Shown: positions 35,949-44,080 of the stretch, piece by piece
Position numbering within the stretch: the first letter of the stretch is position 1
Layout of the letters: each line of letters opens with the position of its first letter
Assembly (NCBI GenBank): GCA_034664125.1
Contig: JAXDIG010000015.1
Span: 22,491 to 86,490 of the forward strand
DNA: 64,000 nucleotides
Direction: 5' to 3'
Source: JACVRW01 sp034664125
GTDB taxonomy: Bacteria; Actinomycetota; Thermoleophilia; Solirubrobacterales; Thermoleophilaceae
The notes under the pieces: model-generated
What the model was told of the DNA's origin: nothing
The model's input: the letters and a program-made list of their open reading frames with translations, nothing else
Databases searched by the model: none
Program-made: the position numbers and the translations under genes

Positions 35949-36452
35949 TCAGGCCGCTGCTCGCCCCAGCCGCGACCTGCGGTGGTCGTCGGCCGGGCGA
36001 CCGGAGCCGTCGCCGCGGGCCTGCGGCGCCCGCGTCGCCGCCGGCGCACCTCGTGCCTCCGACGGCGGGTGGCCGTGGTGGCGGCGGAACGCCTTGGAGA
36101 ACTGCGCCGCCTGGCGGTAGCCCACGGCCCGGGCGACCGCCGCGACCGGCAGCGCCTCGTGCCGCAGCAGTTCCGCGGCGCGGCCCATGCGGATTCGCTG
36201 GAGCTCCCTGCGAAAGCTCGTCCCCTGCTCCGCGAACACGCGCTGGAGCTGGCGCCGCGAGGTGGCGATCGAGTGAGCGACGGCCGCGAGCGACAGGTTT
36301 TCGTCGGCGAAGTCGCGCCGGATCGCGCCGAGTGCGTCCTCGAACAGGGATCGCCGTCTGTGCTGGGTCGTCTGCCGCACCACATGGGTATACGTAGGAA
36401 CTGCGTAATCGGATGCCTCATCTTGTTGTAGGCTGATTGAGCCGATCGTCAC
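35949..36452 (-). CDS. AraC-type HTH regulator without a sensor domain
   Basis: 167 residues. An AraC HTH domain covers about residues 38-135: LSLAAVAHSIATSRRQLQRV for the first helix-turn-helix and VAAVARAVGYRQAAQFSKAF for the second, followed by RRHHGHPPSE. There is no N-terminal ligand-binding domain and the C-terminus is a low-complexity Arg/Ala/Gly tail. Start GTG at 36452 lies 24 bases from the divergent CBS gene start, so it may control that gene and itself. Confidence 0.85.
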   Translation of the reverse strand: MTIGSISLQQDEASDYAVPTYTHVVRQTTQHRRRSLFEDALGAIRRDFADENLSLAAVAHSIATSRRQLQRVFAEQGTSFRRELQRIRMGRAAELLRHEALPVAAVARAVGYRQAAQFSKAFRRHHGHPPSEARGAPAATRAPQARGDGSGRPADDHRRSRLGRAAA

Positions 36453-36475
36453 TAGAGGTCCGCGGAGGAGAGTGC

Positions 36476-36892
36476 ATGCAGGTCCGGGACGGAATGAGCA
36501 ACCTGGTTCTCACCGTGAACCCCGGACACACGCTTCGGGACGCAGCCGCCGCGATGGCAGAGCGCGGCGTCGGCGCCGCCGTGGTGATCGACCCGGAGCA
36601 GCAAGGGCCGGGCATCCTCACCGAGCGTGACCTCCTCCAGGCGATCGGCGACGGGCAGGACCCCGACCGCGAGCGCGTGGGCGATCACCTCTCGTCGGAG
36701 CTGACCTTCGCGGCGCCGGAGTGGTCGCTCGAGGCGGCCGCGGACGCCATGGTGCGCGGCGGCTTCCGCCACCTGATCGTGGTGGACGGCGGGGAGATGA
36801 TCGGCATCCTGTCGATGCGCGACATCGTGCGCTGCTGGGTGTCGGACGGCGCCACCAGCGAGCTGCCGTCGGATCTCGACCCCGTGCGCTAG
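36476..36892 (+). CDS. CBS-domain pair protein
   Basis: 138 residues forming one Bateman module: first CBS about 8-65 (LRDAAAAMAERGVGAAVVID, GILTERDLL), second about 75-130 (SLEAAADAMVRGGFRHLIVV, GILSMRDIVRCW). Such modules bind adenine nucleotides and sense energy state. ATG at 36476 has a good ribosome site CGGAGGAG about 6 bases upstream; a longer upstream start would overlap the AraC gene. The target partner is unknown. Confidence 0.92.
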   Translation: MQVRDGMSNLVLTVNPGHTLRDAAAAMAERGVGAAVVIDPEQQGPGILTERDLLQAIGDGQDPDRERVGDHLSSELTFAAPEWSLEAAADAMVRGGFRHLIVVDGGEMIGILSMRDIVRCWVSDGATSELPSDLDPVR

Positions 36893-36905
36893 AGCCCGCC
36901 GGCTC

Positions 36906-37145
36906 TCAGTGCTCGAGCGGCAGGTCCGAGATGTCCTGGCGCGTCTCGCGGATCCAGCGCCAGACCGCGACCACCGTGATCACCAGCCCGATGCCGGTCA
37001 CGACCCAGGACAGCACCACGCCGACCACGGCCAGCGTGAGTCCGAGCGCGGTGACCACGGGGAGGTAGGACGGCCCCGGCAGGTGCACCGGCTCGCCAGG
37101 GGGCGGAGCCGGCGGGCCGCCGGTGTGGACGTCCTCGTCCGCCAT
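36906..37145 (-). CDS. Small two-helix membrane protein, possibly oxidase subunit IV
   Basis: 79 residues: a Pro-rich N-terminus (GGPPAPPPGEPVHLPGPSYL), two helices (PVVTALGLTLAVVGVVLSW and GIGLVITVVAVWRWIRET), and an acidic end. The P-S-Y-hydrophobic start and the end of the second helix in WRWIRE resemble short actinobacterial cytochrome c oxidase subunit IV proteins, but similarity is weak. The ATG at 37145 overlaps the stop of the 34-residue peptide gene by one base (TGATG). Confidence 0.55.
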   Translation of the reverse strand: MADEDVHTGGPPAPPPGEPVHLPGPSYLPVVTALGLTLAVVGVVLSWVVTGIGLVITVVAVWRWIRETRQDISDLPLEH

Positions 37146-37249
37146 CAGTAGACGAGTCCCACGAGCCAGGCGAGCCCGAAGACCACCACGGCGATCGCGC
37201 CGGCGATCAGCCCGGTGCGCAGGTTCTTGTAGGCGAGTCGGCGGTCCAC
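37145..37249 (-). CDS. 34-residue membrane peptide
   Basis: A short gene from GTG at 37249 to TGA at 37145: MDRRLAYKNLRTGL, then one helix (IAGAIAVVVFGLAWLVGLVY) to the end. It is coupled to the 79-residue membrane protein by a TGATG overlap and lies 15 bases downstream of the galactokinase stop. Size, topology and coupling resemble the 35-residue peptide at 31337-31444. Small one-helix subunits are known in actinobacterial oxidase supercomplexes; assignment here is inference. Confidence 0.6.
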   Translation of the reverse strand: MDRRLAYKNLRTGLIAGAIAVVVFGLAWLVGLVY

Positions 37250-37264
37250 TGGCAGGCCGTTGTA

Positions 37265-38332
37265 TCAGACTCGCAGCGAAGCGGGAGGACCTGACTCGAC
37301 GCTGAGCGCGCCTTCCGGCGGCCGCGCGCCGGGGCCGAACAGCGCGAGCACCGAGCCGCCGAAGCCGCCGCCCATGATGCGCGCGCCGAGGGCCCCCGCG
37401 CTCCGGCACGCATCCACCGCGCGCTCCACCTCGGGCACCGAAACCTCGTAGTCGTCGCGCAGGCTGCGGTGCGACTCGTCCAGCAGGCGGCCCAGCTCGG
37501 CGAGGTCGCCGCGCTCCAGGGCGGCCACCGCGGCATCCACCCGGGCGTTCTCGGCGAGCACGTGGCGCACGCGCCGGTCGAGCGGCTGGGGCAGCCCGTC
37601 GGCGCTGGTCGCGTCGCGCAGCGAGTCGATGCCGAGCCGGCGGCAGGCCGCGCGGCACTCCTCGCGGCGCTCGTTGTAGCCGGAGTCGGCGAGGTCGCGC
37701 GGCGCTCCCGAGTCCAGTGTCGCCAGCACGTGCTCGCCGAGGTCGAGCGGGATGCCGCGCAGCCGCGGCCCGCGCATGTCGATGCGCATCGCGCGTCCGC
37801 GCTCCCCGCAGAGGACCGCGAGCTGGTCGAGCAGGCCGGTCTGGGCGCCGGTCCAGTCGTTCTCGATCCGCGAGCAGAGCCGCGCGAGCGCGATTCGCTC
37901 GGGCGGAGCGGCTTCGGCGACCGCGCACAGGGCCAGGCACGACGCAACGCAAACGGCCGCCGACGAGGAGAGGCCGGAGCCGCGAGGCAGGTCGGCTTCG
38001 ATCGTCAGGCGACAGGGGCGCACGTCGATCCCCTCGCGCCGCAGCTCGCCGACCGCGCCGCGGACGAGCCCGCGCCAGCCGCCGGCGGTTTCGAGGACGT
38101 CTTCCAGGTCGAAGCGGTCGTGCTCGTCCAGGTCGGGGGCGTGCGCTTCGATCGCCCGGCCCGGAGCGGGTTCGGCGGTCACCGTGACGCCCCGCCTGAT
38201 CGCGAATGGGAGGCACAGGCCGTCGTTGTAGTCGGTGTGCTCGCCGATCAGGTTGACCCGCCCCGGGGCGAACGCCTGGACGCTCCCCCCTTCTCGCGAG
38301 GCGTGTTCTAGACGGGTGTTCGAGTGGCGCAT
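37265..38332 (-). CDS. galK: Galactokinase
   Basis: 355 residues of the GHMP kinase family. The galactokinase signature near the N-terminus is PGRVNLIGEHTDYNDGLCLP; the phosphate-binding motif is LPRGSGLSSSAAV; motif 3 is ARIMGGGFGGSVLALF. It phosphorylates galactose at C1. ATG at 38332 was chosen over an earlier start that would overlap the plus-strand gene. The usual galT and galE are not adjacent. Confidence 0.93.
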   Translation of the reverse strand: MRHSNTRLEHASREGGSVQAFAPGRVNLIGEHTDYNDGLCLPFAIRRGVTVTAEPAPGRAIEAHAPDLDEHDRFDLEDVLETAGGWRGLVRGAVGELRREGIDVRPCRLTIEADLPRGSGLSSSAAVCVASCLALCAVAEAAPPERIALARLCSRIENDWTGAQTGLLDQLAVLCGERGRAMRIDMRGPRLRGIPLDLGEHVLATLDSGAPRDLADSGYNERREECRAACRRLGIDSLRDATSADGLPQPLDRRVRHVLAENARVDAAVAALERGDLAELGRLLDESHRSLRDDYEVSVPEVERAVDACRSAGALGARIMGGGFGGSVLALFGPGARPPEGALSVESGPPASLRV

Positions 38333-38359
38333 CGGCCCAGTCGATCCTAGGGTCAGGAA

Positions 38360-38701
38360 GTGATCGGGGAGCAACGGTCGGTTCGGGCCTTCATTGACGC
38401 GGAAGAGCTCGTACGCGATGAGATAGAGGTGGAGGTGCGCCCGTCGGCGCCCACCACGGACCCTCGGTCCGGCTGGCCCCTGACCGTTCCGCCGCTGGTG
38501 ATCCTCTGGATCGGCGAGCGCCCGCTCGCCGTCCGGCTGCGCGCCGTGGTGGCGATCAGCCGCTTTCCGACGAACGCCCGCCTGGCCAATCTGATCGAGG
38601 GCGAGGCCAGCGCCGCGGGTTTCGCAGTGGAGCGAATGGCCGAGGCCGGCCTCTGGCGGCTCTTCTCGCAGCCCCCGCGGCCGCGTCGCGTCGGGCTGTA
38701 G
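38360..38701 (+). CDS. Protein of unknown function
   Basis: 113 residues from GTG at 38360. Acidic N-terminal third (AFIDAEELVRDEIEVEVRPS), a hydrophobic strand (VPPLVILWIGERPLAVRLRA), and a basic end. The codon use matches neighbouring genes and the opposite strand reads as an Arg/Ser-rich shadow, both in favour of a real gene. It converges on the peptidase gene with a 3-base gap. No family recognised. Confidence 0.6.
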   Translation: MIGEQRSVRAFIDAEELVRDEIEVEVRPSAPTTDPRSGWPLTVPPLVILWIGERPLAVRLRAVVAISRFPTNARLANLIEGEASAAGFAVERMAEAGLWRLFSQPPRPRRVGL

Positions 38702-38704
38702 GGC

Positions 38705-39316
38705 TCAGTCGATCCGCACGTGCAGGTGGTTGTCGTGGTTCGCGAGCGGCATCACCGTGCCGGGCGGCCCGGCGAGGTGGGTGTTCGGCCCGACGAAGAC
38801 CGCTACGGCACCCTCGGCCACGAAGCGGTCGACGAGCTCCTGGGATAGCTCGCGGTCGATCTGCGAGGCGTAGCGCGGGGCGCGCTCGCGGCCGTCGGCG
38901 CGCGGGTAGTAGACGTCCACGTCGAGCCCGTTCTGGTGGCTGGCGTGCCCGATGTAGCCAAACCGCGGGCCGAAGTCGCCGCCGTGGGGGCGGCTGAGGT
39001 CGCCGACCGCCATCCGCGCGGCCCGCGGGTGGGCGGCCCGGTACTCGCGTGCGACCTTGAGGACGATGCGCACCAGTCGCGCGGTGCCCCAGCGGCGCCA
39101 CGGACGATTGGGCGAGCGGCGCTCCACCGGGTCCCAGGTGAAGAAGCTCCGGCCCGCCGCCGGGAGGCGCACGCCGCCTGCAAGGCGGCCGGCGGCCGGG
39201 TTGCCGATCGCGGTCGAGCGGTGCCAGGCGATGTGGGGCGTGGCCGCGTGGCGCTCGGGGCACCCGGGCAGCCCGGCGCAAACAGCGGCGAACAGGGCGG
39301 CGGCGGCGCGGGCCAC
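38705..39316 (-). CDS. Exported murein-endopeptidase-like (MepA/M74 or M15 type) protein
   Basis: 203 residues. N-terminal hydrophobic stretch ARAAAALFAAVCAGLPGC acts as a signal. The body has the metal-site layout of LAS peptidases: GDLSRPHGGDFGPRFGYIGH then SHQNGLDVDVYYPR for the first His and Asp, and HDNHLHVRID for the HxH pair at the C-terminus. MepA-type enzymes cut meso-DAP cross-links of peptidoglycan. The extra GGDFGPRFG region fits M74 better than M15. It is a second wall hydrolase in the window. Confidence 0.8.
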   Translation of the reverse strand: MARAAAALFAAVCAGLPGCPERHAATPHIAWHRSTAIGNPAAGRLAGGVRLPAAGRSFFTWDPVERRSPNRPWRRWGTARLVRIVLKVAREYRAAHPRAARMAVGDLSRPHGGDFGPRFGYIGHASHQNGLDVDVYYPRADGRERAPRYASQIDRELSQELVDRFVAEGAVAVFVGPNTHLAGPPGTVMPLANHDNHLHVRID

Positions 39317-39405
39317 GCAGACATCTACGGCCGCGCGAGGGACTCAGGTCCGAGTGTGGGTAGCGGAATGCGTCATATGCGCGCGCCTGGTGGCCCACAC
39401 TCCGC

Positions 39406-40230
39406 TCAGCCGCGCCCCGGCACCCCCCCGCGGACGCGGTCCGGATGGTCGCGCTCCATGAAGCGGCGCAGGCCTTCGATCGTCTCCTCGCCGAAGATCG
39501 AGCGGTCGAAGCACTCCGCCTCGATGCGCAGCCCTTCGTCCAGCGGGAGCCCGAAGCCGCGCACGGCGGCCTCCTTGTCGGTGCGGATGGCCGGCTGGGG
39601 GAGGGCGGCGATCTCGCGCGCGAGCTCGAGCGCGCGCTCCACGCAGGTGCCGCTCGGCACGACCTCGTTCACCAGCCCGATGCGGAGCGCCTCGTCGGCG
39701 TCGATCACCCGGCCCGTGACGATCAGGTCCATCGCCCGGCGCATGCCGACTATGCGCGGCAGCCGCTGGGTGCCGCCGTCGGCCAGGCCGATGTTCCAGC
39801 GCCGGCAGGTCACGCCAAAGGTGGCGTGCTGGTCGGCGATCGCCAGGTCGGTCCAGCAGACCCACTCCAGCCCGCCGGCGTACGCGGCGCCGTTCACCGC
39901 CGCGATCGTCGGCTTGTAGAGATCGGTCCAGCGCGACGGGCCCAGCACCCCGGGCCGCTCGCCGCGCACGTGGGCGGCGCGCTCGTCGGGGTCAAACGCC
40001 ACCACGGCCTCGCCCTCGGATGCGGACTTCAGGTCCCCGCCGGCGCTGAAGGCGCGGTCGCCCGTCCCCGTCAGTACCGCCACGTAGGCGTCGTCGTCCT
40101 CGCGGAACCGCTGCCACGCGTGAACCAGCTCCCGGTGCGTCTGGGGGCCGATCGCGTTCATCCGCTCCGGCCGGTCGATCGTGATCAGCGTGACTGGCCC
40201 GTCTTGAACGTAGGCGAGATGGTCGTACAT
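39406..40230 (-). CDS. Enoyl-CoA hydratase/isomerase family protein
   Basis: 274 residues of the crotonase fold. The first oxyanion-hole strand is DRAFSAGGDLKSASEG; the second is VNGAAYAGGLEWVCWTDLAI, with Glu in place of the usual first catalytic acid position (GGLEW); IGLVNEVVPSG and the C-terminal helices follow. It hydrates or isomerises an acyl-CoA double bond; the substrate is unclear. It is 87 bases from the divergent HAD gene. Confidence 0.92.
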   Translation of the reverse strand: MYDHLAYVQDGPVTLITIDRPERMNAIGPQTHRELVHAWQRFREDDDAYVAVLTGTGDRAFSAGGDLKSASEGEAVVAFDPDERAAHVRGERPGVLGPSRWTDLYKPTIAAVNGAAYAGGLEWVCWTDLAIADQHATFGVTCRRWNIGLADGGTQRLPRIVGMRRAMDLIVTGRVIDADEALRIGLVNEVVPSGTCVERALELAREIAALPQPAIRTDKEAAVRGFGLPLDEGLRIEAECFDRSIFGEETIEGLRRFMERDHPDRVRGGVPGRG

Positions 40231-40244
40231 GATCCAATGCTCCC

Positions 40245-40313
40245 ATGACCCTGCTCCAGCCCTGCCTCAACGGGAACCGCCCCGGGCCGACCGCCGCCCG
40301 CGCGCCGGGGTGA
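40245..40313 (+). pseudogene. Possible remnant of a BKACE-family gene start, or a 22-residue leader peptide
   Basis: A 22-codon frame, ATG at 40245 to TGA at 40311-40313, ends 4 bases before the HAD gene start. It reads MTLLQPCLNGNRPGPTAA. The first dozen residues closely resemble the N-terminus of 3-keto-5-aminohexanoate cleavage (BKACE) proteins as I remember them (LLQACLNG-R-PGEHP), after which the likeness stops. No ribosome site is seen. It may be all that is left of a deleted gene, or chance. Confidence 0.3.
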
Positions 40314-40317
40314 GCGC

Positions 40318-41001
40318 GTGAGCACCCGCAAGGAATCCGCGTTCCTGTTCGACCTCGATGGGACGCTGATCGACAGCGTGTACCAGCACGTGATCGCCTG
40401 GCGCGAGGCGCTGGAGCAGCTCGGAGTGTCGCTGTCCGTCTGGAAGATCCACCGCCGCATCGGCATGAGCGGCGGCCTGTTCGTGACCGCCCTGCGCCGC
40501 GAGCTCGGCGAGGAGCTCGACGACGAGATGCTCGCCCGGCTGCCCGACCTGCACGCCGAGGCCTACATGCGGCACTACCCGAGCGTGCGTCCGCTGCCCG
40601 GTGCGCGTGAGCTGCTGGACGGGCTGACCGAGCTGGGGATCCCGTGGGCGATCGCCACCAGCGGTGCCGAGCGCACGGCCGGGCGCGCCCGGGCGCTGCT
40701 GGACCTGCCCGACGACGTGCCGATGGTCACGCGCGATCTCGTGCGCTACGCCAAGCCGGACCCCGACCTCTTCCTCACCGCCGCGGCGGGCATCGACGTC
40801 GACATCCGCGACAGCCTCGTCGTGGGCGACAGCGTCTGGGACCTGCTCGCCGCGCGCCGCGCCGGCGCCCTCGGCATCGGGCTGCTGTCCGGCGGCTACG
40901 GTCGCGAGGAGCTGATCTACGCGGGCGCCTTCCGCGTCTACGAGGACCCCGGCGATCTGCTCGCCCACCTGGACGAGGTCGGCGTGCGTCGGCCCGCCTA
41001 G
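40318..41001 (+). CDS. HAD-superfamily hydrolase (phosphoglycolate-phosphatase-like)
   Basis: 227 residues. HAD motif I FLFDLDGTLIDS (nucleophile Asp), motif II IATSGAERT, motif III Lys in RYAKPDPDLFL, motif IV VVGDSVWDLLAARRAG. The cap is the helical C1 type, as in phosphoglycolate phosphatase and beta-phosphoglucomutase. The substrate is a small sugar or organic phosphate. GTG at 40318. Confidence 0.92.
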   Translation: MSTRKESAFLFDLDGTLIDSVYQHVIAWREALEQLGVSLSVWKIHRRIGMSGGLFVTALRRELGEELDDEMLARLPDLHAEAYMRHYPSVRPLPGARELLDGLTELGIPWAIATSGAERTAGRARALLDLPDDVPMVTRDLVRYAKPDPDLFLTAAAGIDVDIRDSLVVGDSVWDLLAARRAGALGIGLLSGGYGREELIYAGAFRVYEDPGDLLAHLDEVGVRRPA

Positions 41002-41957
41002 CTCGCCGCGGCCTCGGTCGCGAGCAGCGCCTCGAGCGCCGTCTTGACGCCGCGCGGCACCACGATCACCGGGCAGTACGCCTCGGCCGTGAGGCGCAGC
41101 GACACGCTCCCGAGCAGCACCCCGCGGACCGGCCCGTAGCCGCGCGAGCCGCTCACGAGCACGTCGAGGCCCTTGGAGATGTCCACGAGCACCTCCGCCG
41201 GGTCCCCGACCACGGCGTCCACCTCGATCGGGACATCCCCGTCGAGGCCCTCCTGCTCGAGCGCCCGGCGCAGCTCCCGCTCCGCGAACATGCGGTGCTC
41301 GCCCTCGACGTCGATGAGGTCCTTGCCCTGCTGGCCGGCGATGTACGTCTCCGTCTCGGCGTACATGTCCATCGTCAGCTTCACCACCGTGATCGCCCGC
41401 AGCTTGGCCTTTGCCCTCCGCGCGAGCGCGTGCGCGCTGCGCAGCGCCTCGCGGCCCTCGGGGGTGTCGGCGTACGCCGCGGCGATCGTGCGGAAGCGCT
41501 CCTCGCGCTTCCAGTCCCGGGGCACCACCGCCACGGGGCAGGGGCAGCCGTTCAGCAGACGCTGCGCCGTCGACCCGGCCAGCACGCGGCCCAGTCCCGA
41601 GCGCCTGGACGAGCCCACCACCAGCACCCCGGCGTCGTCGCCCTCGGCGGCCTCCTGCAGCGCCTGGGCGGCGCTCGTGCCCTCGAGGATCCGGCAGTCG
41701 ACCTTGATTCCGCGCGCCCGCAGATCGATCTCGACCTGCTCGATCGCCGGAGTGCAGTCCGCGACCAGGTCGTCGTCCACCTGGGCGATGCCGTAGGGCA
41801 GGGTCCCCTCCGGGTCGATCGGCACCACCGGGGAGCGGGCCTGCACCGACGCGACGATCAGCGGAGCGCCGGTCAGTACGGACAGCTCCGCGCCGAAGTC
41901 GACGGGAGCGATGTCGCGTTTCCTCGGGTCGTAACCGACGAGGATGGCCTTGCTCAT
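40998..41957 (-). CDS. Universal stress protein, two domains
   Basis: 319 residues, tandem USP domains. First about 1-155 (KAILVGYDPRKRD, ATP motif GSSRRSGLGRVLAGSTAQRL), second about 165-315 (ERFRTIAAAYADTPEGREAL, GSRGYGPVRGVLLGSVSLRL). Both keep the GX2GX9G(S/T) nucleotide motif, so ATP binding is likely. ATG at 41957. It converges on the HAD gene with a 4-base overlap. Confidence 0.92.
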   Translation of the reverse strand: MSKAILVGYDPRKRDIAPVDFGAELSVLTGAPLIVASVQARSPVVPIDPEGTLPYGIAQVDDDLVADCTPAIEQVEIDLRARGIKVDCRILEGTSAAQALQEAAEGDDAGVLVVGSSRRSGLGRVLAGSTAQRLLNGCPCPVAVVPRDWKREERFRTIAAAYADTPEGREALRSAHALARRAKAKLRAITVVKLTMDMYAETETYIAGQQGKDLIDVEGEHRMFAERELRRALEQEGLDGDVPIEVDAVVGDPAEVLVDISKGLDVLVSGSRGYGPVRGVLLGSVSLRLTAEAYCPVIVVPRGVKTALEALLATEAAAS

Positions 41958-42005
41958 CGCTGCGTCACTTAGGACGCACGCGCGGCGGTTCAAGTCTGTG
42001 GGGCC

Positions 42006-42998
42006 CTAGCGCTTGCGGCCGGGGTTGCCGGGCGGCACGAGCAGGGCGGCCCCGATCGCCCCGCCCAGGTCGCCCAGCTCCGCGAGCGCGACGCGCGGCG
42101 GGTGCTGGTCCTGGAACAGGTGCGGCTGCATCGCCTCGCGGATGCGCTGCACGTACGGCTCGCCGAGGCGAGTGCCGAGGCCGCCGCCCACCACGACCGT
42201 CTCGACATCGAGCACGTTGACCGCGGAGGCGATGCCGGCGCCAAGGGCCCCGAGCGCGCGCTCGACCAGCTCGATGGCGAGCTCGTCCTCGTGCTCCAGC
42301 GCCCGCGCCCACACCCCTGAGGTCAGGCGGGTGCGGCCGCGCTTCTCCATGATCTTGAAGAGGTCGGTCTTGCGCCCGCGCTTGTGCAGGCGCCGGGCGC
42401 GGATCTCCATGGCGCCGCGGCCGGCGTAGGCCTCCATGCACCCGCGGCGGCCGCACGTGCACTCGGCCCCGTCGATCTTGACCACGACATGGCCCAGCTC
42501 GCCGGCCGCGCCGCGGCCCTCCCAGGGCTCGCCGTGCAGCACCAGGCCGCCGCCCACGCCGGTGCCCCACCACACCCCGAGCAGCGACTTGGAGCGCCGC
42601 GCCGCGCCCAGCACGTACTCGGCGTTCACCCCGACCGTCACGTCGTTGTCCACGTACGCGCGCGTATCGGCGAGCGTCTTGAGCCCGGCCGCGATCTGTA
42701 TCGGCGCGCCCTCGCCGGGCAGGTTGCGCGCGCCCGTCACCACGCCGCGTCGCGTGTCGATCGCCCCGGGGGAGCCGACGCCCACGCCGGCCAGGTCGGC
42801 CATCTCGATGCCGGCGTCCGCGCAGGCCGATCCCATCGTCGAGACGAGCGCGAGGACCACGTCGTGCGCGCCGTCCGTGGTAGGAGTGGCGCTGCGCGCC
42901 TGTCCGACGACCGAGCGGCGCCCGTCCAGCACGACGGCCTGGATCTTGGTGCCGCCGAGGTCCAATCCGCCGACCAGGCGGCGCCGGGGAGGGCTCAT
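42006..42998 (-). CDS. ROK-family sugar kinase
   Basis: 330 residues. ATP-binding GGLDLGGTKIQAVV, the substrate motif GELGHVVVKIDG with the zinc site CTCGRRGCMEAYAG, and GTGVGGGLVL. ROK kinases with the complete CXCGXXGCXE are usually glucokinases or related hexose kinases. Start ATG at 42998. It is divergent from a second ROK kinase 96 bases away. Confidence 0.9.
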   Translation of the reverse strand: MSPPRRRLVGGLDLGGTKIQAVVLDGRRSVVGQARSATPTTDGAHDVVLALVSTMGSACADAGIEMADLAGVGVGSPGAIDTRRGVVTGARNLPGEGAPIQIAAGLKTLADTRAYVDNDVTVGVNAEYVLGAARRSKSLLGVWWGTGVGGGLVLHGEPWEGRGAAGELGHVVVKIDGAECTCGRRGCMEAYAGRGAMEIRARRLHKRGRKTDLFKIMEKRGRTRLTSGVWARALEHEDELAIELVERALGALGAGIASAVNVLDVETVVVGGGLGTRLGEPYVQRIREAMQPHLFQDQHPPRVALAELGDLGGAIGAALLVPPGNPGRKR

Positions 42999-43093
42999 GG
43001 GGACCCATTCTTGCCGACTCAGCGGCCGCCCTGCCAGTGAATCCACGGTGACGGCGCTTGCTTGTTGGGCCTCCCGGGGATAGGAATCCACGC

Positions 43094-44080
43094 GTGGTCC
43101 TCGGCGTCGACGTTGGAGGCACGAAGGTCGCCGTGGCAGCGGTCGACGGCGTAAGCGTGCTCGAAGCGACCGAGGATCCCACCAGCACCGATACCGCCGA
43201 GGCTCTCCTGGACGGCATCGAAGCGGCCGTGCGGCGCATGATCGACCGGGTTGGGAAGCCGGAGGCCGTGGGCGTCGGCGTGCCCTCCCAGATCGACTAC
43301 GCCACCGGCACGGTCGAGACGAGCGTGAACATCCCGCTGACCGGCGTGCCGCTGCGCGAGGAGCTCGGCCGTCGCTTCGGCGTACCGGTCTTCGTGGACA
43401 ATGACGCCAACTGCGCAGCGCTCGCCGAGGCGCACATACTGGGCGAGGACAACCTGGTGATGCTGACGCTCGGCACCGGCGTGGGCGGCGGGGTCGTGAC
43501 GGGGGGCATGACGTTCCGGGGCGCGCATGGGCTCGGCGCGGAGCTGGGCCACATGACGCTCAACCCCGACGGCCCGCCGTGCCCGGGCAACTGCCCGAAT
43601 CGCGGCTGCATCGAGGCCTACTGCTCCGGCCAGGCGCTGGAGCGCGACGCCACCGAGCTTGCGCGCGACAAGCCCGACAGCGCGCTGGCCGGGTCGATTG
43701 GCCCGGACGGCAAGGTTTCCGGGCGCGAGCTCGTGGAGGCGGCCGAAGCGGGCGACGGCGATGCGCTGCTGATCTTCGACAACTTCGCGCGCATGCTCGG
43801 CGTGGCGATCGCCGGCTACGTGAACGTCTTCGAGCCGGACCGGCTCACGATCGGCGGGGGGCTCTCCCGCGCGAGTCACCTGTTCCTCGACCGTGCGATC
43901 CAGGAGGCGAACGCCCGCGCGCTGCCCGCCCTGCTCCGGCGCACCAAGATCGCGCTGGCCGAGGGTGGCGCCGACGCCGGAGTGATCGGCGCCGCGGTGC
44001 TGGCCGCCCAAGAGGTGGCTGCGCAGAAGCTGCGCGATACTCCAAGGCCGCACGCGACAACGACAGAAAGGGCCGAATGA
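43094..44080 (+). CDS. ROK-family glucokinase-like protein
   Basis: 328 residues. LGVDVGGTKVAVAAVDG for ATP, FVDNDANCAALAEAH for sugar and catalytic Asp, GTGVGGGVVTGG, and the zinc segment CPGNCPNRGCIEAYCSG, which has an extra cysteine spacing compared with its divergent neighbour. GTG at 43094 starts right at the first strand; an upstream TTG at 43058 is in frame. Its stop overlaps the transketolase ATG, so it heads the pentose-phosphate operon and probably feeds it glucose-6-phosphate. Confidence 0.9.
   Translation: MVLGVDVGGTKVAVAAVDGVSVLEATEDPTSTDTAEALLDGIEAAVRRMIDRVGKPEAVGVGVPSQIDYATGTVETSVNIPLTGVPLREELGRRFGVPVFVDNDANCAALAEAHILGEDNLVMLTLGTGVGGGVVTGGMTFRGAHGLGAELGHMTLNPDGPPCPGNCPNRGCIEAYCSGQALERDATELARDKPDSALAGSIGPDGKVSGRELVEAAEAGDGDALLIFDNFARMLGVAIAGYVNVFEPDRLTIGGGLSRASHLFLDRAIQEANARALPALLRRTKIALAEGGADAGVIGAAVLAAQEVAAQKLRDTPRPHATTTERAE

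Noticed and set aside
39270..39300. Short match to the 275-bp repeat (GCAAACAGCGGC) in the peptidase region
   Set aside because: Only about 12 bases match and the site lies inside a signal-peptide coding region, so it is chance.
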